From assembly GCF_020075495.1 (NCBI RefSeq), contig NZ_JABYQT010000014.1:1-64000 (forward strand): a stretch of 64,000 nt of DNA, written 5' to 3'. The notes below the pieces were generated by a model, which saw only the letters and a list, made by a program, of their open reading frames with translations, ran no database searches and was not told where the DNA came from. How positions within the stretch are numbered: the first letter of the stretch is position 1; each line of letters begins with the position of its first letter. Below are positions 1 through 9,780 of this stretch, one piece after another. The position numbers were made by a program, and so were the translations under genes. Origin of the DNA: Vreelandella aquamarina (GTDB lineage Bacteria; Pseudomonadota; Gammaproteobacteria; Pseudomonadales; Halomonadaceae).

Positions 1-285
1 GACGAACCCACCCGCCCGCTGCCGCTTGCCCACCACACCGCGGTGATCGAGCGCGGCCCGTTCACTCTGGAAGGCGATCTGGCGCTGTTTAAGCGCCACC
101 GCGTCACCCGCCTCGTCTGCAAGAACGCCGGCGGCGACGGCGCCCGCGCCAAGCTCGACGCCGCCCACCAGCTCGGCGTGCCGGTCGTCATGATCGAGCG
201 CCCACCACTTCCCGCCCGCCGAGAGGTGCACGGCGTCGATGACGTGCTCGCCTGGCTCGATCACGCCACTGATCGCGGCGTGTAA
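1..285 (+). CDS. cobK: Precorrin-6A reductase, C-terminal part
   Basis: The reading frame is open from the first base and stops at 283-285, so only the last 94 residues are present. CobK reduces the macrocycle of precorrin-6A with NADPH in the aerobic cobalamin route. The visible part carries the family's closing signature: a VIERGPFTLEGDLALF stretch, then LVCKNAGGDGARAKLDAA and a VVMIERP end. It runs opposite to the large cob operon and its last 25 bases overlap the 3' end of cobJ. The context and motif agree, so the identity is fairly sure. The start and the NADPH-binding half lie outside the window. Confidence 0.85.
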   Translation, partial: DEPTRPLPLAHHTAVIERGPFTLEGDLALFKRHRVTRLVCKNAGGDGARAKLDAAHQLGVPVVMIERPPLPARREVHGVDDVLAWLDHATDRGV

Positions 286-1007
286 ACCAGCGGCGCGCCG
301 CTGCGCTCGATCAACCGCGTCTGTTTTGATCCCACGATCACCAGAGTGCGCATGTCCGCCATTTCGGGGGTGGCGTCACCAAGCGCCACCACGCGAATCG
401 ACTCTTCCGGGGTGGATACCGCGCGGGCGAAGATGATCACGCGCTCCGGCTCGCACTCATCAATCAGCACCTCCAGCGTACGCTCGAACCCTACCGGGCG
501 GGATTTGGAGCGCGGGTTGTAGAACGCCATGGCGAAATCCGCCTGGGCCGCCAGGCGCAGGCGCTTTTCGATCAGCGCCCAGGGCTTGAGGTTGTCGGAG
601 AGATTGATGCAGCAGAAATCGTGGCCCAGCGGCGCGCCGGCGCGGGCACTCGCCGCGAGCATCGCGGAAATCCCCGGCAGCACCTGGATATCCAGCTCAC
701 GCCACTCGGGCCTTCCCGCTTCCAGCGCCTCGAAAACGGCGCTGGCCATGGCGAACACGCCGGGGTCGCCGGAGGAGACCACCACCACCCGGCGGCCATC
801 ACAGGCCATCTCGAGCGCGGCCTCGGCGCGGCGAATCTCCTCGCGGTTGTCCGAGCCGTGGCGGGTCAGGCCCGCCCGCGGGGCCACGCGCTCGACGTAG
901 GGCACGTAGCCCACCACGTCCGTGGCTTGGTCGAGCGCGGCGGTGACTTCCGGGGTAATCATCGAATCCGCGCCCGGCCCCAGCCCGACGATCTTCAGCC
1001 AGCTCAT
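261..1007 (-). CDS. cobJ: Precorrin-3B C17-methyltransferase
   Basis: This 248-residue SAM-dependent tetrapyrrole methylase acts on precorrin-3B, methylating C17 with ring contraction in the aerobic B12 pathway. The N-terminus has the family glycine motif (IVGLGPGADSMITPE). Residues around 78-84 give VVSSGDPGVF, and LPGISAMLAASARAGAPLG follows, all typical of CobJ/CbiH. The length fits the family. The ATG overlaps the cobI stop in an ATGA, so the two are probably translationally coupled. It is the last gene of the minus-strand operon. Its 3' end overlaps the convergent cobK by 25 bases. Confidence 0.93.
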   Translation of the reverse strand: MSWLKIVGLGPGADSMITPEVTAALDQATDVVGYVPYVERVAPRAGLTRHGSDNREEIRRAEAALEMACDGRRVVVVSSGDPGVFAMASAVFEALEAGRPEWRELDIQVLPGISAMLAASARAGAPLGHDFCCINLSDNLKPWALIEKRLRLAAQADFAMAFYNPRSKSRPVGFERTLEVLIDECEPERVIIFARAVSTPEESIRVVALGDATPEMADMRTLVIVGSKQTRLIERSGAPLVYTPRSVA

Positions 1008-1729
1008 GGGCGCCTCCCATTGCCGTGAATCAGCACGATGGAGAAGTACGGCACTTTTTCGCCGGCATCCAGAAGCGGCACCACGCGCTGGTTCTCCATG
1101 GCGGCGTACTCGATCAGCCAGGCGTCGTCCTCGCGCCCGGCGCTTTTCAGCGCCCGGCGCAGCTTGCCCAGATGCCGGCCGATCTTCATCACCACCAGGG
1201 CGTCGGTTTGTTGGATGCGCTCACAAAGCTGCGCTTCCGGGAGTGTGGCCATCGCCACGGTCAGCACGTCGTCGCCCCAGGTGATGGGTGTGCCGGTGGC
1301 GGTCCAGGCCGCGGACATGCCGGTGATGCCCGGCACCACCTCGACCGGTACGCGACTCAAGAGCCGCGTGTAGAGATGCATGAACGAGCCGTAGAAGAAC
1401 GGGTCGCCTTCGCACAGCACCACCACGCTCGCGCCCGCCTCGACCGTCTCCATGAGCTGCGCCACGCACTCCTCGTAGAAGCTAGCCAGAAGCTGGTTGT
1501 AGCGCGGGTCGTCGAACGGGATCTCGGTGGTGACCGGGTACTCCATGGCAAGCTCGGTCACGCCCTCGGCGAGCAGCCCTTCGACGATGCTGCGGGCGTG
1601 GCCCTTTTTGCCCTTCTTGCGAAAATAGGCAATGTGGGTCGCGCCGCGAATCAGCCGGTCGGCGCGCACGCTCATCAGGTCCTGACAGCCCGGCCCCAGG
1701 CCCACGCCAAATACGCTGGCCCGAGTCAT
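1004..1729 (-). CDS. cobI: Precorrin-2 C20-methyltransferase
   Basis: This 241-residue protein transfers a methyl group from SAM to C20 of precorrin-2, the entry step into the aerobic corrin pathway. The N-terminal motif VFGVGLGPGCQDLMSVRA and the internal VVLCEGDPFFYGSFMHLY and VVPGITGMSAAW are classic for CobI/CbiL. The frame continues upstream, but the ATG at 1729 is chosen because it begins directly before the methylase motif and overlaps the cobH stop as ATGA. The upstream extension is arginine-rich shadow sequence inside cobH. Its neighbours cobH and cobJ are the expected pathway partners. Confidence 0.93.
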   Translation of the reverse strand: MTRASVFGVGLGPGCQDLMSVRADRLIRGATHIAYFRKKGKKGHARSIVEGLLAEGVTELAMEYPVTTEIPFDDPRYNQLLASFYEECVAQLMETVEAGASVVVLCEGDPFFYGSFMHLYTRLLSRVPVEVVPGITGMSAAWTATGTPITWGDDVLTVAMATLPEAQLCERIQQTDALVVMKIGRHLGKLRRALKSAGREDDAWLIEYAAMENQRVVPLLDAGEKVPYFSIVLIHGNGRRP

Positions 1730-2355
1730 TCGACGCGATCCGCCAGGGCGTTGATGGCCGCCACGGTCACCGCACTGCCGCCTAAGCGCCCGCGCACGAT
1801 GCAGCCGGGAATTGCGGGGTTCTCCCACAGCGCCTCTTTCGACTCCGCCGCACCCACGAAGCCCACCGGGCAGCCGATCACCGCCGCCGGGCGCGGGCAG
1901 TGGGGGTCTTCGAGCATGTTGAGCAGATGGAAAAGTGCGGTCGGCGCGTTGCCGATGGCGACCACCGCGCCTTCAAGGTGCGGGCGCCATAATTCGAGCG
2001 CCGCCGCCGAGCGGGTGTTGGCCATTTCCGCGGCCAGCGCCGGGGTGCGTTCGTCGTTGAGCGTGCAGATCACCGCGTTGTCCGCCGGCAGGCGTTTGCG
2101 GGTGATGCCTTCCGATACCATGCGCGCATCGCACAGAATCGGCGCGCCGGCCTCGAGGGCGGCGCGGGCCTTGTTGACCATATCGCCCTGAAAGTGGATA
2201 TGGGCAGCAAGCTCAACGAGGCCCGCGGCGTGAATCATGCGCACGGCGACGACCTCTTCCTCCGCGCTGAAGCGGGCGAGTTCTGCTTCGCGGCGGATGA
2301 TCGAAAACGACTCCCGGTAGATCGCCGGGCCGTGGGTTTCATAGGTGTAGGGCAC
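1726..2355 (-). CDS. cobH: Precorrin-8X methylmutase
   Basis: CobH moves a methyl group from C11 to C12 to give hydrogenobyrinic acid. The protein (209 residues) starts VPYTYETHGPAIYRESFSII and contains CDARMVSEGI, AIGNAPTALFHLL and IGCPVGFVGAAESKEAL, which are diagnostic for the family. The catalytic His is most likely the one in IHFQGDMV or in the early THGP. I place the start at the GTG at 2355, overlapping the cobG end by 17 bases, since the longer frame adds only a basic shadow peptide. The stop overlaps the cobI start. Confidence 0.92.
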   Translation of the reverse strand: MPYTYETHGPAIYRESFSIIRREAELARFSAEEEVVAVRMIHAAGLVELAAHIHFQGDMVNKARAALEAGAPILCDARMVSEGITRKRLPADNAVICTLNDERTPALAAEMANTRSAAALELWRPHLEGAVVAIGNAPTALFHLLNMLEDPHCPRPAAVIGCPVGFVGAAESKEALWENPAIPGCIVRGRLGGSAVTVAAINALADRVE

Positions 2356-3493
2356 CCGAGTTCTCCAAAAAGTCCAATACGTCGGGCTCCGTGAGCCCGC
2401 GCGCCGCGGGGTCGCCGTCGGCGCGCTCGTCAAACAGTACATCGAAGCGCCCATCGCGGCCGGTCAGGCACACCGCCGCCGGGCGCCTGCGCGCGCAGCC
2501 CTTGGCGCAGCCGGAAACGTGCAGGCTGACTGCCTTGTGGTGTGTCAGCCGCGCGGCCATTGATCGAGTATCCACGCTTGCCTGGGCGCAAAACGGCGCG
2601 CCGGGGCAGGCGTCGATGGAAAGTCGCGGGTCGTCACCTTGAGTAATCACGTCCGGCGCGGTGGGCAGGCGCGCAGGCTCCGCGCCCTGGATCAGCAGCC
2701 GCCGCCAGGGCGTAACCCGCAGCGTGCCGTGCGCAAGCGGCGTGACCAACGCGCGAAGTGAGCCCGCCTGCACTCGGCCCAGCGCAAGCCCCACCGCTAC
2801 GCCCTCGGGGTGATTGCCAAGGGTCAATATTCTACCGGCGGGCGCCGGGACGACGGTCGGGCGCGCCCAGTCGGGAAGGGATGCTGGGTGGCGGGCCATG
2901 CGCCCGGCCTCGCGCCCGCCGCTTGCCACGAACCAGCGGCACAGCCGGATGACGAGCGCCACCGCGGCTTCCGGGCTCGCCACCGGCGTGCCGCTGGCGT
3001 GGCCCTCGGCGCGCACCAAAAGCCCGCCGTCTTTGGCCCGCTCGATGCGAACATCCGCCGGGCTCTCGGTGAGTACCGGGGCGTGGCCCGCGTCCACGGC
3101 GATGCCCACCTTGGCGGGAAGCGCCGGGAATTCCTGGCCGCGGGCGCTCAAGCACTGGGCGGCGCGGTGGGTGTCGTCGCCCGGGCGCCACGTCGGCGCG
3201 AGCATCAAGGGCGGCGAGCGCTCATCCTCCTCGCGCCCGACCAGGCCACAGTCGAGCAAAAACGCCATCAGTCCCGGCCAGGTGGTTTCGCTCACCCCGC
3301 GAAGCTGGACGTTGGCGCGATTGGTGAGCTCGATCAGCCCGCTGCCGAAACGCTCGGACGCCTCGCACAGCGCCAGCGCCTGGGCACGGGTCAGTTCCCC
3401 CAGCGGCGGGCGCACGCGCACCAGCCACCCGTCGCCGGTTTGCATGGGCCGCCAGGCGCCGGGGCACCAGCCCCTTACTTGCGGCGCGTTCAT
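2339..3493 (-). CDS. cobG: Precorrin-3B synthase
   Basis: CobG is an oxygen-dependent iron-sulfur monooxygenase that hydroxylates precorrin-3A and forms the gamma-lactone of precorrin-3B. It marks the aerobic pathway. The 384 residues have the nitrite/sulfite reductase fold signature: an N-terminal ferredoxin-like half (ELTNRANVQLRGV) and two cluster-binding cysteine pairs, CPGAPFC (296-302) and CAKGC (329-333). The ATG at 3493 overlaps the cobN stop as ATGA, so it is preferred over an upstream in-frame start within cobN. The length is normal for the family. Confidence 0.92.
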   Translation of the reverse strand: MNAPQVRGWCPGAWRPMQTGDGWLVRVRPPLGELTRAQALALCEASERFGSGLIELTNRANVQLRGVSETTWPGLMAFLLDCGLVGREEDERSPPLMLAPTWRPGDDTHRAAQCLSARGQEFPALPAKVGIAVDAGHAPVLTESPADVRIERAKDGGLLVRAEGHASGTPVASPEAAVALVIRLCRWFVASGGREAGRMARHPASLPDWARPTVVPAPAGRILTLGNHPEGVAVGLALGRVQAGSLRALVTPLAHGTLRVTPWRRLLIQGAEPARLPTAPDVITQGDDPRLSIDACPGAPFCAQASVDTRSMAARLTHHKAVSLHVSGCAKGCARRRPAAVCLTGRDGRFDVLFDERADGDPAARGLTEPDVLDFLENSGALHL

Positions 3494-6400
3494 GGGCCGC
3501 CTCGCTCGCGGGCGTCGTCCAGCTCCAGCAGCAGCTCCTGAAGGGCCGCGCCGTGCTCGCCGGGTTCCTGCCACAGGCCCCGCTGGGCGGCCTCGCAAAG
3601 CCGCTCGGCCATCTCCTCGAGCGCACTTGGGTTGTGCTCGCGCAGAAACTGCTGGTTGGCGGGGTCGAGCACCAGGGCGTCGCTCACCTGAGCGTACTGG
3701 TAATCGGCGACGAGATCCGTGGTGGCGTCATAAGCAAACAGGTAATCCACCGTGGCGGCCATTTCAAACGCGCCTTTATAGCCGTGCTCGCGCATGGCGT
3801 TGATCCACTTGGGATTGAGCACCCGCGAGCGGATCACCCGGGCAAGCTCTTCTTTCAGCGTGCGAATCCTGGGTACCGCCGGGTTGGCGTGGTCGGCGTG
3901 GTAGATCACCGGCGCCTGGCCGCCAAGCGCGCGGACCGCGCCCGCCATGCCGCCCTGAAAGGCGTAGTAGCTGTTGGAATCGAGAATGTCGTGCTCGCGG
4001 TTGTCCTGGTTGTGCATCACCGCATCCAGCCCCTTGATCTGGCGCTCGAAGGCGCCGCGGGCCCGGATTCCGGAGCCTTCGAACTGGCCGTAGGCGTAGG
4101 CGCCACTTGCCAGGTACGCCTCGGCGAGATCGTCCGCGTGCTCCCAGGCGCCGCTGTCGATCAACGAGTTCAGCCCCGCGCCGTACTCGCCGGGCTTGCT
4201 GCCGAAGATGCGATAGCGGGCTTCCCGGGCCGCCTGCTCGGCGCTCAGGCCTTCGTTTTGCAGCGTTTTCTGGCGCGCCATCACCGCCTGGCGGATGGTG
4301 TTGCTGTCGCCGGGCTCTTCGAAGTTCGCCACCGCCTCGACGGCGGCATCGAACAGGCGGATCACGTTGGGAAAGGCGTCGCGGAAGAAGCCGGACACCC
4401 GCAGCGTCACGTCCACCCGCGGGCGATTCAGCAGCATCGAGGGAATCACCTCGAAATCGATCACCCGCTGGGAACCCAGCGACCACCGGGGGCGCACGCC
4501 CATCAGCGCAAAGGCCTGGGCGATGTCGTCGCCGCCGGTGCGCATGGTGGCGGTGCCCCAGATCGAAAGCCCCAGCCGGCGCGGGTAGTCGCCGTTATCC
4601 TGCAGGTAGCGCTCGACGAACGCCTGGGCGGACTTTTCGCCCAGGCGCCAGGCGGCGGGCGATGGAATCGCGCGGTTGTCCACGCTGAAGAAGTTGCGCC
4701 CGGTGGGAAGCACATCCAGCCGCCCGCGGCTGGGGGCGCCGCTGGGGCCGGCGGGTACGAAAAGGCCGCCAAGGCCATCGAGCAGCGACTGAATCTCCAG
4801 CGTCACGCCGCGCTGCATGCTCGCCCACAGCCTGCGGGCAAAGCGCAGCTGCTCTGCGGTGGCGGGGTAATGGGGGGCCAGCGCCTCAAGGGAGCTGTCG
4901 CCCAGCACGTACTCGTCGACCCAGCGCTCGGCCAGGCGCTCCAGGCGCTCGCGGGTGTCCGCGCCGGTGCGCCAGGGGGCATTCAGCTGCTCGGCGAGAA
5001 TAGCGGGCCTGGCGCCCTGCCACGGCTCGCTGCCGGCGGCCAGCGGGTCGATATCGAGCGCCAGATCGCGTGCCAGGTTGTGCAGCAGGCCGCGGCTTGC
5101 CGCGGTTTCGCCTCGCGGCAGGCGCAGCAGCGCCACCAGCGTGCCCGCGCGCTTTTCACGCGGCGGCGGCGCGCCCAGCACGTGCAGGCCGTGGCGGATC
5201 TGGGCTTCCTTGATATCGCACAGAAAGGTATCCAGGGCGTTGAGGATCTCGGCCTCGCACTCACCGTTCACCGCGTGGGCGAGCTCCCGGTCGATGCCGG
5301 TGTCGCGCAGGTGCGCAAGAATCTGGCTGCGAATCAGCGCCTCGCGCCGCGGGTCCATGTCCAGCGCCTGGTAGTACTCGTCACACAGCGCCTCGAGTTC
5401 CGCCATCGGGCCGTAGAGCTCGGCGCGGGCGAGCGGCGGCATCAGGTGGTCGATGATCACCGCCTGGCTTCTGCGCTTGGCCTGAGCCCCTTCGCCGGGG
5501 TCGTTGACGATGAACGGGTAAAAATGCGGCAGCGGTCCCAGCGCCACGTCCGGCCAGCACTCGGCGCCAAGCGCGGTGCTCTTGCCCGGCAGCCACTCAA
5601 GGCTTCCGTGCTTGCCCACGTGCACCACCGCCTCTACCCGGTAGTGCTCCCGCAGCCACAGATAGAACGCCAGGTAGCTGTGCGGCGGGGCGAGCTCCAT
5701 GTCGTGGTAGCTCTGGGTCAGGTCATCGGCGAAATCGCGCTCGGGCTGGATACCCACGAAGGTTTCGCCCAGGCGCACGCCGGCAATCATCAGCCGGCCG
5801 CTTCGGTACTTCGGGTCGTCTTCCGGAGCGCCCCAGCGGCTCGTAACGGCGCTCTGGAGCGCCTGCGGCAGCGCTTCGAACCAGGCGCGGTACTCGTCCA
5901 CCCCAATGCTCTGCCAGCAGCCGCGAATCGCAAGGCCCGCGTGGTCGTTGGTGATCGTCTCCTGGAGCAGATGAATCAGCGCGTCGCCGCTTTCGGGAAT
6001 GTTCGCCACCGGGTAGCCGGCGCCTTCGAGCGCCAGCAGAATGTTGCGCGTGGAGGCCGGGGTATCGAGCCCCACGCCGTTGCCGATGCGCCCGTCCCGG
6101 TTGGGGTAGTTGGCCAGCACCAGGGCCACCCGCTTTTGCGCGTTCGGCGTGTCGCGAAGCGCCTGGTAGCGCCGGGCAAGCCTGGCCACGAACGCCGCGC
6201 GCTCGGCGTGCAGCGCGTGGTGGGTGATCGAGAGCTGGCAGCGCTCGTTGAAAAAGGCCTCCGCCTTGAAGCCGACGGCGCGGGTGATCACCCGGCCGTC
6301 CATTTCCGGCAGCACGATCTGCATCGCCACGTCGCGGCTGTGCAGCCCGGCGGCCATGCCCTGCCAGTCCTCCACCGTGCTGCTGGCCAGCATCGCCTGG

Positions 6401-7305
6401 AGCACCACGGGCCGGCCGATGAACAGGCTTGGCATTTCATCGTCCAGCCCATTGGTTTCATCGGCGTTGCGGTTCACCGAAAAGCTGGTGGTGTTGATGA
6501 TCAGCGAGGCGCCGGTCTGCTCGATGAGATGATTGGCGAACTCGATGCACGACCCCTCCTTCAGCGAGGCCACGGCCACCGCCAGCGGCGCCAGCCCTTC
6601 GGCTTCGAGGGCGGCCAGCATGCCGTCGATCACGCCGGTGTTGGCGCCCTGCAAATGGCTGCGGTAGAACAGCAGCAGGCATACCGGCCGCTCGCCTTCA
6701 TACCGCTGGCGCCACTCGCTGAGGCTGGCCGCCGGGCGGCTCGATTCACCTTGCTGCGGGGCGTAGATGACCGCCGCAGGAATCACCCTGGGCTCCTGCC
6801 AGGCAAACGCCTGCCCAAGGCAGCGACTTGCGATGAACCGCAACAGCCCTTCGGCGTTGTCCACGCCGCCTTCGCGCAGAAAACGCCACACGCGGTAGGC
6901 GTCATCGAAACCGATGCTGGACGCTTTTAGCAGCGCATCGTCCGGCGCGTCGCAGCCCGGCACCAGAATCAGCTGGCGCTCGGGTTTGGCCGCCGCCCAG
7001 GCCAGCAGGCGATCAAAGCCGTACTGCCAATACCCCTGGCCGCCCAGCAGCGACACCACCACTACCCGGGCCTTTTCCAGCACCCGATCTTCGTAGAGAT
7101 CGTACGCCGCCGGCTTGATCAGGTTCATCCAGTTGGCCAGGCGCACCGAGGGGTACGCCTGCCCCAACCGCTCGGCGGCCTGAGCCAGCGCCGACAGATT
7201 GCTGTCGGCGGCGGAGAGAATGACGATCTCGGCGGGGCTTTGCTGAAGATCGACGATGCCTTCATCGTCGACGAATCCCCCGGGTTTGGCGGCAAATAGA
7301 TGCAT
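3490..7305 (-). CDS. cobN: Cobaltochelatase large subunit CobN
   Basis: This 1271-residue protein is the large, tetrapyrrole-binding subunit of the ATP-dependent cobalt chelatase, which inserts cobalt into hydrogenobyrinic acid a,c-diamide. The CobN/BchH family signatures are seen throughout: a middle domain with VVHVGKHGSLEWLPGKS and VNDPGEGAQAKRR, and a C-terminal half with NSYYAFQGGMAGAVRA and RVLNPKWINAMREHGYKGA. Its ATPase partner here is most likely ChlID at 10.4-12.1 kb, because no CobS/CobT chelatase pair is seen. The start overlaps the cobW stop by one base (TAATG). Confidence 0.96.
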   Translation of the reverse strand: MHLFAAKPGGFVDDEGIVDLQQSPAEIVILSAADSNLSALAQAAERLGQAYPSVRLANWMNLIKPAAYDLYEDRVLEKARVVVVSLLGGQGYWQYGFDRLLAWAAAKPERQLILVPGCDAPDDALLKASSIGFDDAYRVWRFLREGGVDNAEGLLRFIASRCLGQAFAWQEPRVIPAAVIYAPQQGESSRPAASLSEWRQRYEGERPVCLLLFYRSHLQGANTGVIDGMLAALEAEGLAPLAVAVASLKEGSCIEFANHLIEQTGASLIINTTSFSVNRNADETNGLDDEMPSLFIGRPVVLQAMLASSTVEDWQGMAAGLHSRDVAMQIVLPEMDGRVITRAVGFKAEAFFNERCQLSITHHALHAERAAFVARLARRYQALRDTPNAQKRVALVLANYPNRDGRIGNGVGLDTPASTRNILLALEGAGYPVANIPESGDALIHLLQETITNDHAGLAIRGCWQSIGVDEYRAWFEALPQALQSAVTSRWGAPEDDPKYRSGRLMIAGVRLGETFVGIQPERDFADDLTQSYHDMELAPPHSYLAFYLWLREHYRVEAVVHVGKHGSLEWLPGKSTALGAECWPDVALGPLPHFYPFIVNDPGEGAQAKRRSQAVIIDHLMPPLARAELYGPMAELEALCDEYYQALDMDPRREALIRSQILAHLRDTGIDRELAHAVNGECEAEILNALDTFLCDIKEAQIRHGLHVLGAPPPREKRAGTLVALLRLPRGETAASRGLLHNLARDLALDIDPLAAGSEPWQGARPAILAEQLNAPWRTGADTRERLERLAERWVDEYVLGDSSLEALAPHYPATAEQLRFARRLWASMQRGVTLEIQSLLDGLGGLFVPAGPSGAPSRGRLDVLPTGRNFFSVDNRAIPSPAAWRLGEKSAQAFVERYLQDNGDYPRRLGLSIWGTATMRTGGDDIAQAFALMGVRPRWSLGSQRVIDFEVIPSMLLNRPRVDVTLRVSGFFRDAFPNVIRLFDAAVEAVANFEEPGDSNTIRQAVMARQKTLQNEGLSAEQAAREARYRIFGSKPGEYGAGLNSLIDSGAWEHADDLAEAYLASGAYAYGQFEGSGIRARGAFERQIKGLDAVMHNQDNREHDILDSNSYYAFQGGMAGAVRALGGQAPVIYHADHANPAVPRIRTLKEELARVIRSRVLNPKWINAMREHGYKGAFEMAATVDYLFAYDATTDLVADYQYAQVSDALVLDPANQQFLREHNPSALEEMAERLCEAAQRGLWQEPGEHGAALQELLLELDDARERGGP

Positions 7306-8405
7306 TAAGGTGCCGTGGCCGTCTCGGCAGCGGCCAGCGCCTCGTGCAGCTCGGCGCTATCGAGCTTGCGACCGATGAACACCAGCTGGGTCTGGCGCAG
7401 CTCGTCCTGGCGCCAGAGGCGGTCGAAGTAGCCGTCCAGGCGCTCGCCCACCGCCTGAATCACCCGGCGCATGGGCTTGCCAGGAATCGCGGCAAAGCCC
7501 TTGGCGCGGTAGATCTCGTGGCTTTTCAATAGCGCCTGCAGGGTGTTTTCAAGCGCCGCGCCATCCACCTCGCCCAGCGTCACCACGCAGGAGTCGAAGT
7601 GGTCGTGGGCGTGGTCGTGGTGCGCGCCTTCGGCGTGGTGCTTATCGTGATGGTTGGTAATCTTGTCGATATGCGCTTCACTGGCGGCGCCAATGCCCAT
7701 CAGGGCCTCCAGCTGGGCCGTATCAGTGGCCCGGGTCTGGTCGATGAACAGCGTCTTGACCGATGCCGGCACCCGCGCCTGCACCAGCGCTTCCACCCGG
7801 GCTTTTTCATCGACGCTGAGCAGATCGGTTTTGGTCACCAGCACCAGATCCGCCGCGCTGAGCTGGTCATCCAGAAGCTCCTGCAGGCTGGGGTCGTGGT
7901 CCAGGCTGTCATCCGCCAGGCGCTGGGCGGCGACGCGCGCCTCGTCGTGGGCAAAGCGCCCGGCGGCCACGGCGGGGCCGTCGATCACGGTGATGATGGC
8001 ATCCACGGTGCAGTGCTGGCGCACGTCCGGCCAGTTGAACGCCTGCACCAGGGGCTTGGGCAGCGCGAGGCCGCTGGTCTCGATCAGGATATGGTCGATA
8101 TCCCCGCGCCGCTCGACGAGCTTTTTCATCACCGGCAGAAACTCTTCTTCCACGGTGCAGCAGATACAGCCGTTGGCCAGCTCATAAATGCCGTCGTCAC
8201 CTTCGAGCGCCTGGCCTTCACCGGGTTCGCAGTCGAGCGCACAGCTGCGCAGCAGGCTGGAGTCGATATCCTGCTCGCCGAACTCGTTGACGATCACGGC
8301 GATCCGCTTGCCGGTGATCTGGCGCAGAATATTGGCGAGCAGCGTGGTCTTGCCGCTGCCCAGAAAACCGGTGACCACCGTGGCGGGAATTTTATTTAGC
8401 TGCAT
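7305..8405 (-). CDS. cobW: CobW-type G3E GTPase, metallochaperone
   Basis: CobW proteins are GTP-dependent metal chaperones thought to deliver cobalt to the CobN chelatase. The 366-residue product has a Walker A (GFLGSGKT, 13-20), a metal-binding CICC at 80-83, a switch region with ETSGLALPKP, TKTD for guanine recognition, and a histidine-rich stretch at about 240-272 (NHHDKHHAEGAHHDHAHDH). The ATG at 8405 follows GAGGAG by eight bases, which favours it over a longer in-frame start. It lies between cobB and cobN, as in other aerobic B12 operons. The His-rich tract fits cobalt handling. Confidence 0.93.
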   Translation of the reverse strand: MQLNKIPATVVTGFLGSGKTTLLANILRQITGKRIAVIVNEFGEQDIDSSLLRSCALDCEPGEGQALEGDDGIYELANGCICCTVEEEFLPVMKKLVERRGDIDHILIETSGLALPKPLVQAFNWPDVRQHCTVDAIITVIDGPAVAAGRFAHDEARVAAQRLADDSLDHDPSLQELLDDQLSAADLVLVTKTDLLSVDEKARVEALVQARVPASVKTLFIDQTRATDTAQLEALMGIGAASEAHIDKITNHHDKHHAEGAHHDHAHDHFDSCVVTLGEVDGAALENTLQALLKSHEIYRAKGFAAIPGKPMRRVIQAVGERLDGYFDRLWRQDELRQTQLVFIGRKLDSAELHEALAAAETATAP

Positions 8406-9780
8406 GAAAGGACTCCTCGATATGTGAGCTTGCGGCCGGGGCCTGCGCTGAATCGTTGCCGGGAGCACGGCTGAAAAGACGCGCCACCGCGGCCGGGTTA
8501 TTCGGGAAAAACAGGTGCAGGTAGGTCGCGGTCAGCCGCCCGGCACGGTAGATCGGCTCGCCGGGTGCCGGGTGGCGCTGACGGCGCCCGTGGGCGATGG
8601 GCTCGGGCGTTTGCTCGGCCATGGAGCGGTGGTGGGCATGGCCGCGAATCGGCCCTTCGGGCAGCTCGGCGGTCTGCATGCCCTGGCAGCCGCGGCGGCC
8701 CCGCATGGCGCCGCGCCCCGGCAGTAAACCGAGCATGGCGTGCGTGTTCTCGGCGTAGTCGGTCAGCGTTTCCAGGCTGTACAGCAGGCCGCCACACTCG
8801 GCGAGAATGGGCTTACCCACACCAAAGAAGTCCTTGATGGCATCGCGCAGGGCGGTGTTCGCCGCCAGCGCCTTCGCGTGCAGCTCCGGGTAGCCGCCGG
8901 GCAGCCAGAGCGCGTCGCACGCGGGCAGCTCGGCATCGGCAAGCGGTGAGAAAAAGCGCACGCGCGCGCCCATTTGCGCCAGCACATCCAGGTTGGCCTG
9001 ATAGATAAAGCTGAACGCCGCATCGCGGGCCACGCCTATCGTCTGCCCGGCCAGTGCCTGCGGCACCGCAGCAAGCGCCTCGGTCGGCGCACTGAAACTG
9101 ACCGGCGAAAGCGTGGCCAGCGCGTCCAGCAAGCCCGCGGCTTCCAGCGCCTGTGCTGCGGCCTCGAAACGAACTTCCAGCTCAGAACGAATCTCTTCGG
9201 CCTGTACCAGCCCCAGATGGCGCTCGGGCAGTGCCAGTTCAGGGTCACGGGGCACGGCGGCCAGAAACGGTATGGCGTCAGGCAACGCGCCTTCGATCAG
9301 CTCCCGGTGGCGCTGGGAGCCGCAGTTATTGGCGATCAGCCCGGCAATCTGAATGTCGTCACGAAAGCCAGCGAGCCCCGCGACCAGCGCGGCGGCGGTC
9401 TGGGCCATGCCCTTGACGTCCATCACGATGGCCAGGGGAATGCCAAACAGCGCGGCTAAATCGGCGCTGGATGGCTCGCCGTCATGAAGGCCCATGGCGC
9501 CTTCCACCAGAATCAAGTCGGCCTCGAGAGCGGCGTCATGAAAGCGCTGGCGGCAGTAAGCCTCACCGGCCATCCATAAGTCGAGCTGATCCACCGGCTG
9601 GCCGGAGGCCTGAGCGAGTATTTGGGGGTCGAGATAATCCGGGCCGGTCTTGAACACCCGCACCACCTTGCCCTGGTTACGCAAAAGCCGCGCAAGCCCG
9701 GCGGTTAGCGTGGTTTTCCCCTGGCCTGAGGCGGGTGCCGAGATGAACAGCGCGGGGCAGCGGGCAGAGGGTGTGCTCAT
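8392..9780 (-). CDS. cobB: Hydrogenobyrinic acid a,c-diamide synthase
   Basis: CobB uses ATP and glutamine to amidate the a and c side chains of hydrogenobyrinic acid before cobalt insertion. Residues 14-24 (SAPASGQGKTT) form the dethiobiotin-synthetase-like P-loop, followed by KTGPDYLDP and VEGAMGLHDG. The C-terminal class I amidotransferase half has LWLPGGYPELHA and the nucleophile Cys in LAECGGLLYSLE near residue 328. The 462-residue length is typical. It overlaps the cobO stop by one base (TGATG) and the cobW start by 14 bases. The C-terminal tail after the amidotransferase fold is Ala/Ser-rich. Confidence 0.94.
   Translation of the reverse strand: MSTPSARCPALFISAPASGQGKTTLTAGLARLLRNQGKVVRVFKTGPDYLDPQILAQASGQPVDQLDLWMAGEAYCRQRFHDAALEADLILVEGAMGLHDGEPSSADLAALFGIPLAIVMDVKGMAQTAAALVAGLAGFRDDIQIAGLIANNCGSQRHRELIEGALPDAIPFLAAVPRDPELALPERHLGLVQAEEIRSELEVRFEAAAQALEAAGLLDALATLSPVSFSAPTEALAAVPQALAGQTIGVARDAAFSFIYQANLDVLAQMGARVRFFSPLADAELPACDALWLPGGYPELHAKALAANTALRDAIKDFFGVGKPILAECGGLLYSLETLTDYAENTHAMLGLLPGRGAMRGRRGCQGMQTAELPEGPIRGHAHHRSMAEQTPEPIAHGRRQRHPAPGEPIYRAGRLTATYLHLFFPNNPAAVARLFSRAPGNDSAQAPAASSHIEESFHAAK

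Noticed and set aside
3553..6930. Long plus-strand open frame opposite cobN (over 1100 codons)
   Set aside because: GC-rich antisense shadow; cobN on the other strand has clear family motifs throughout.
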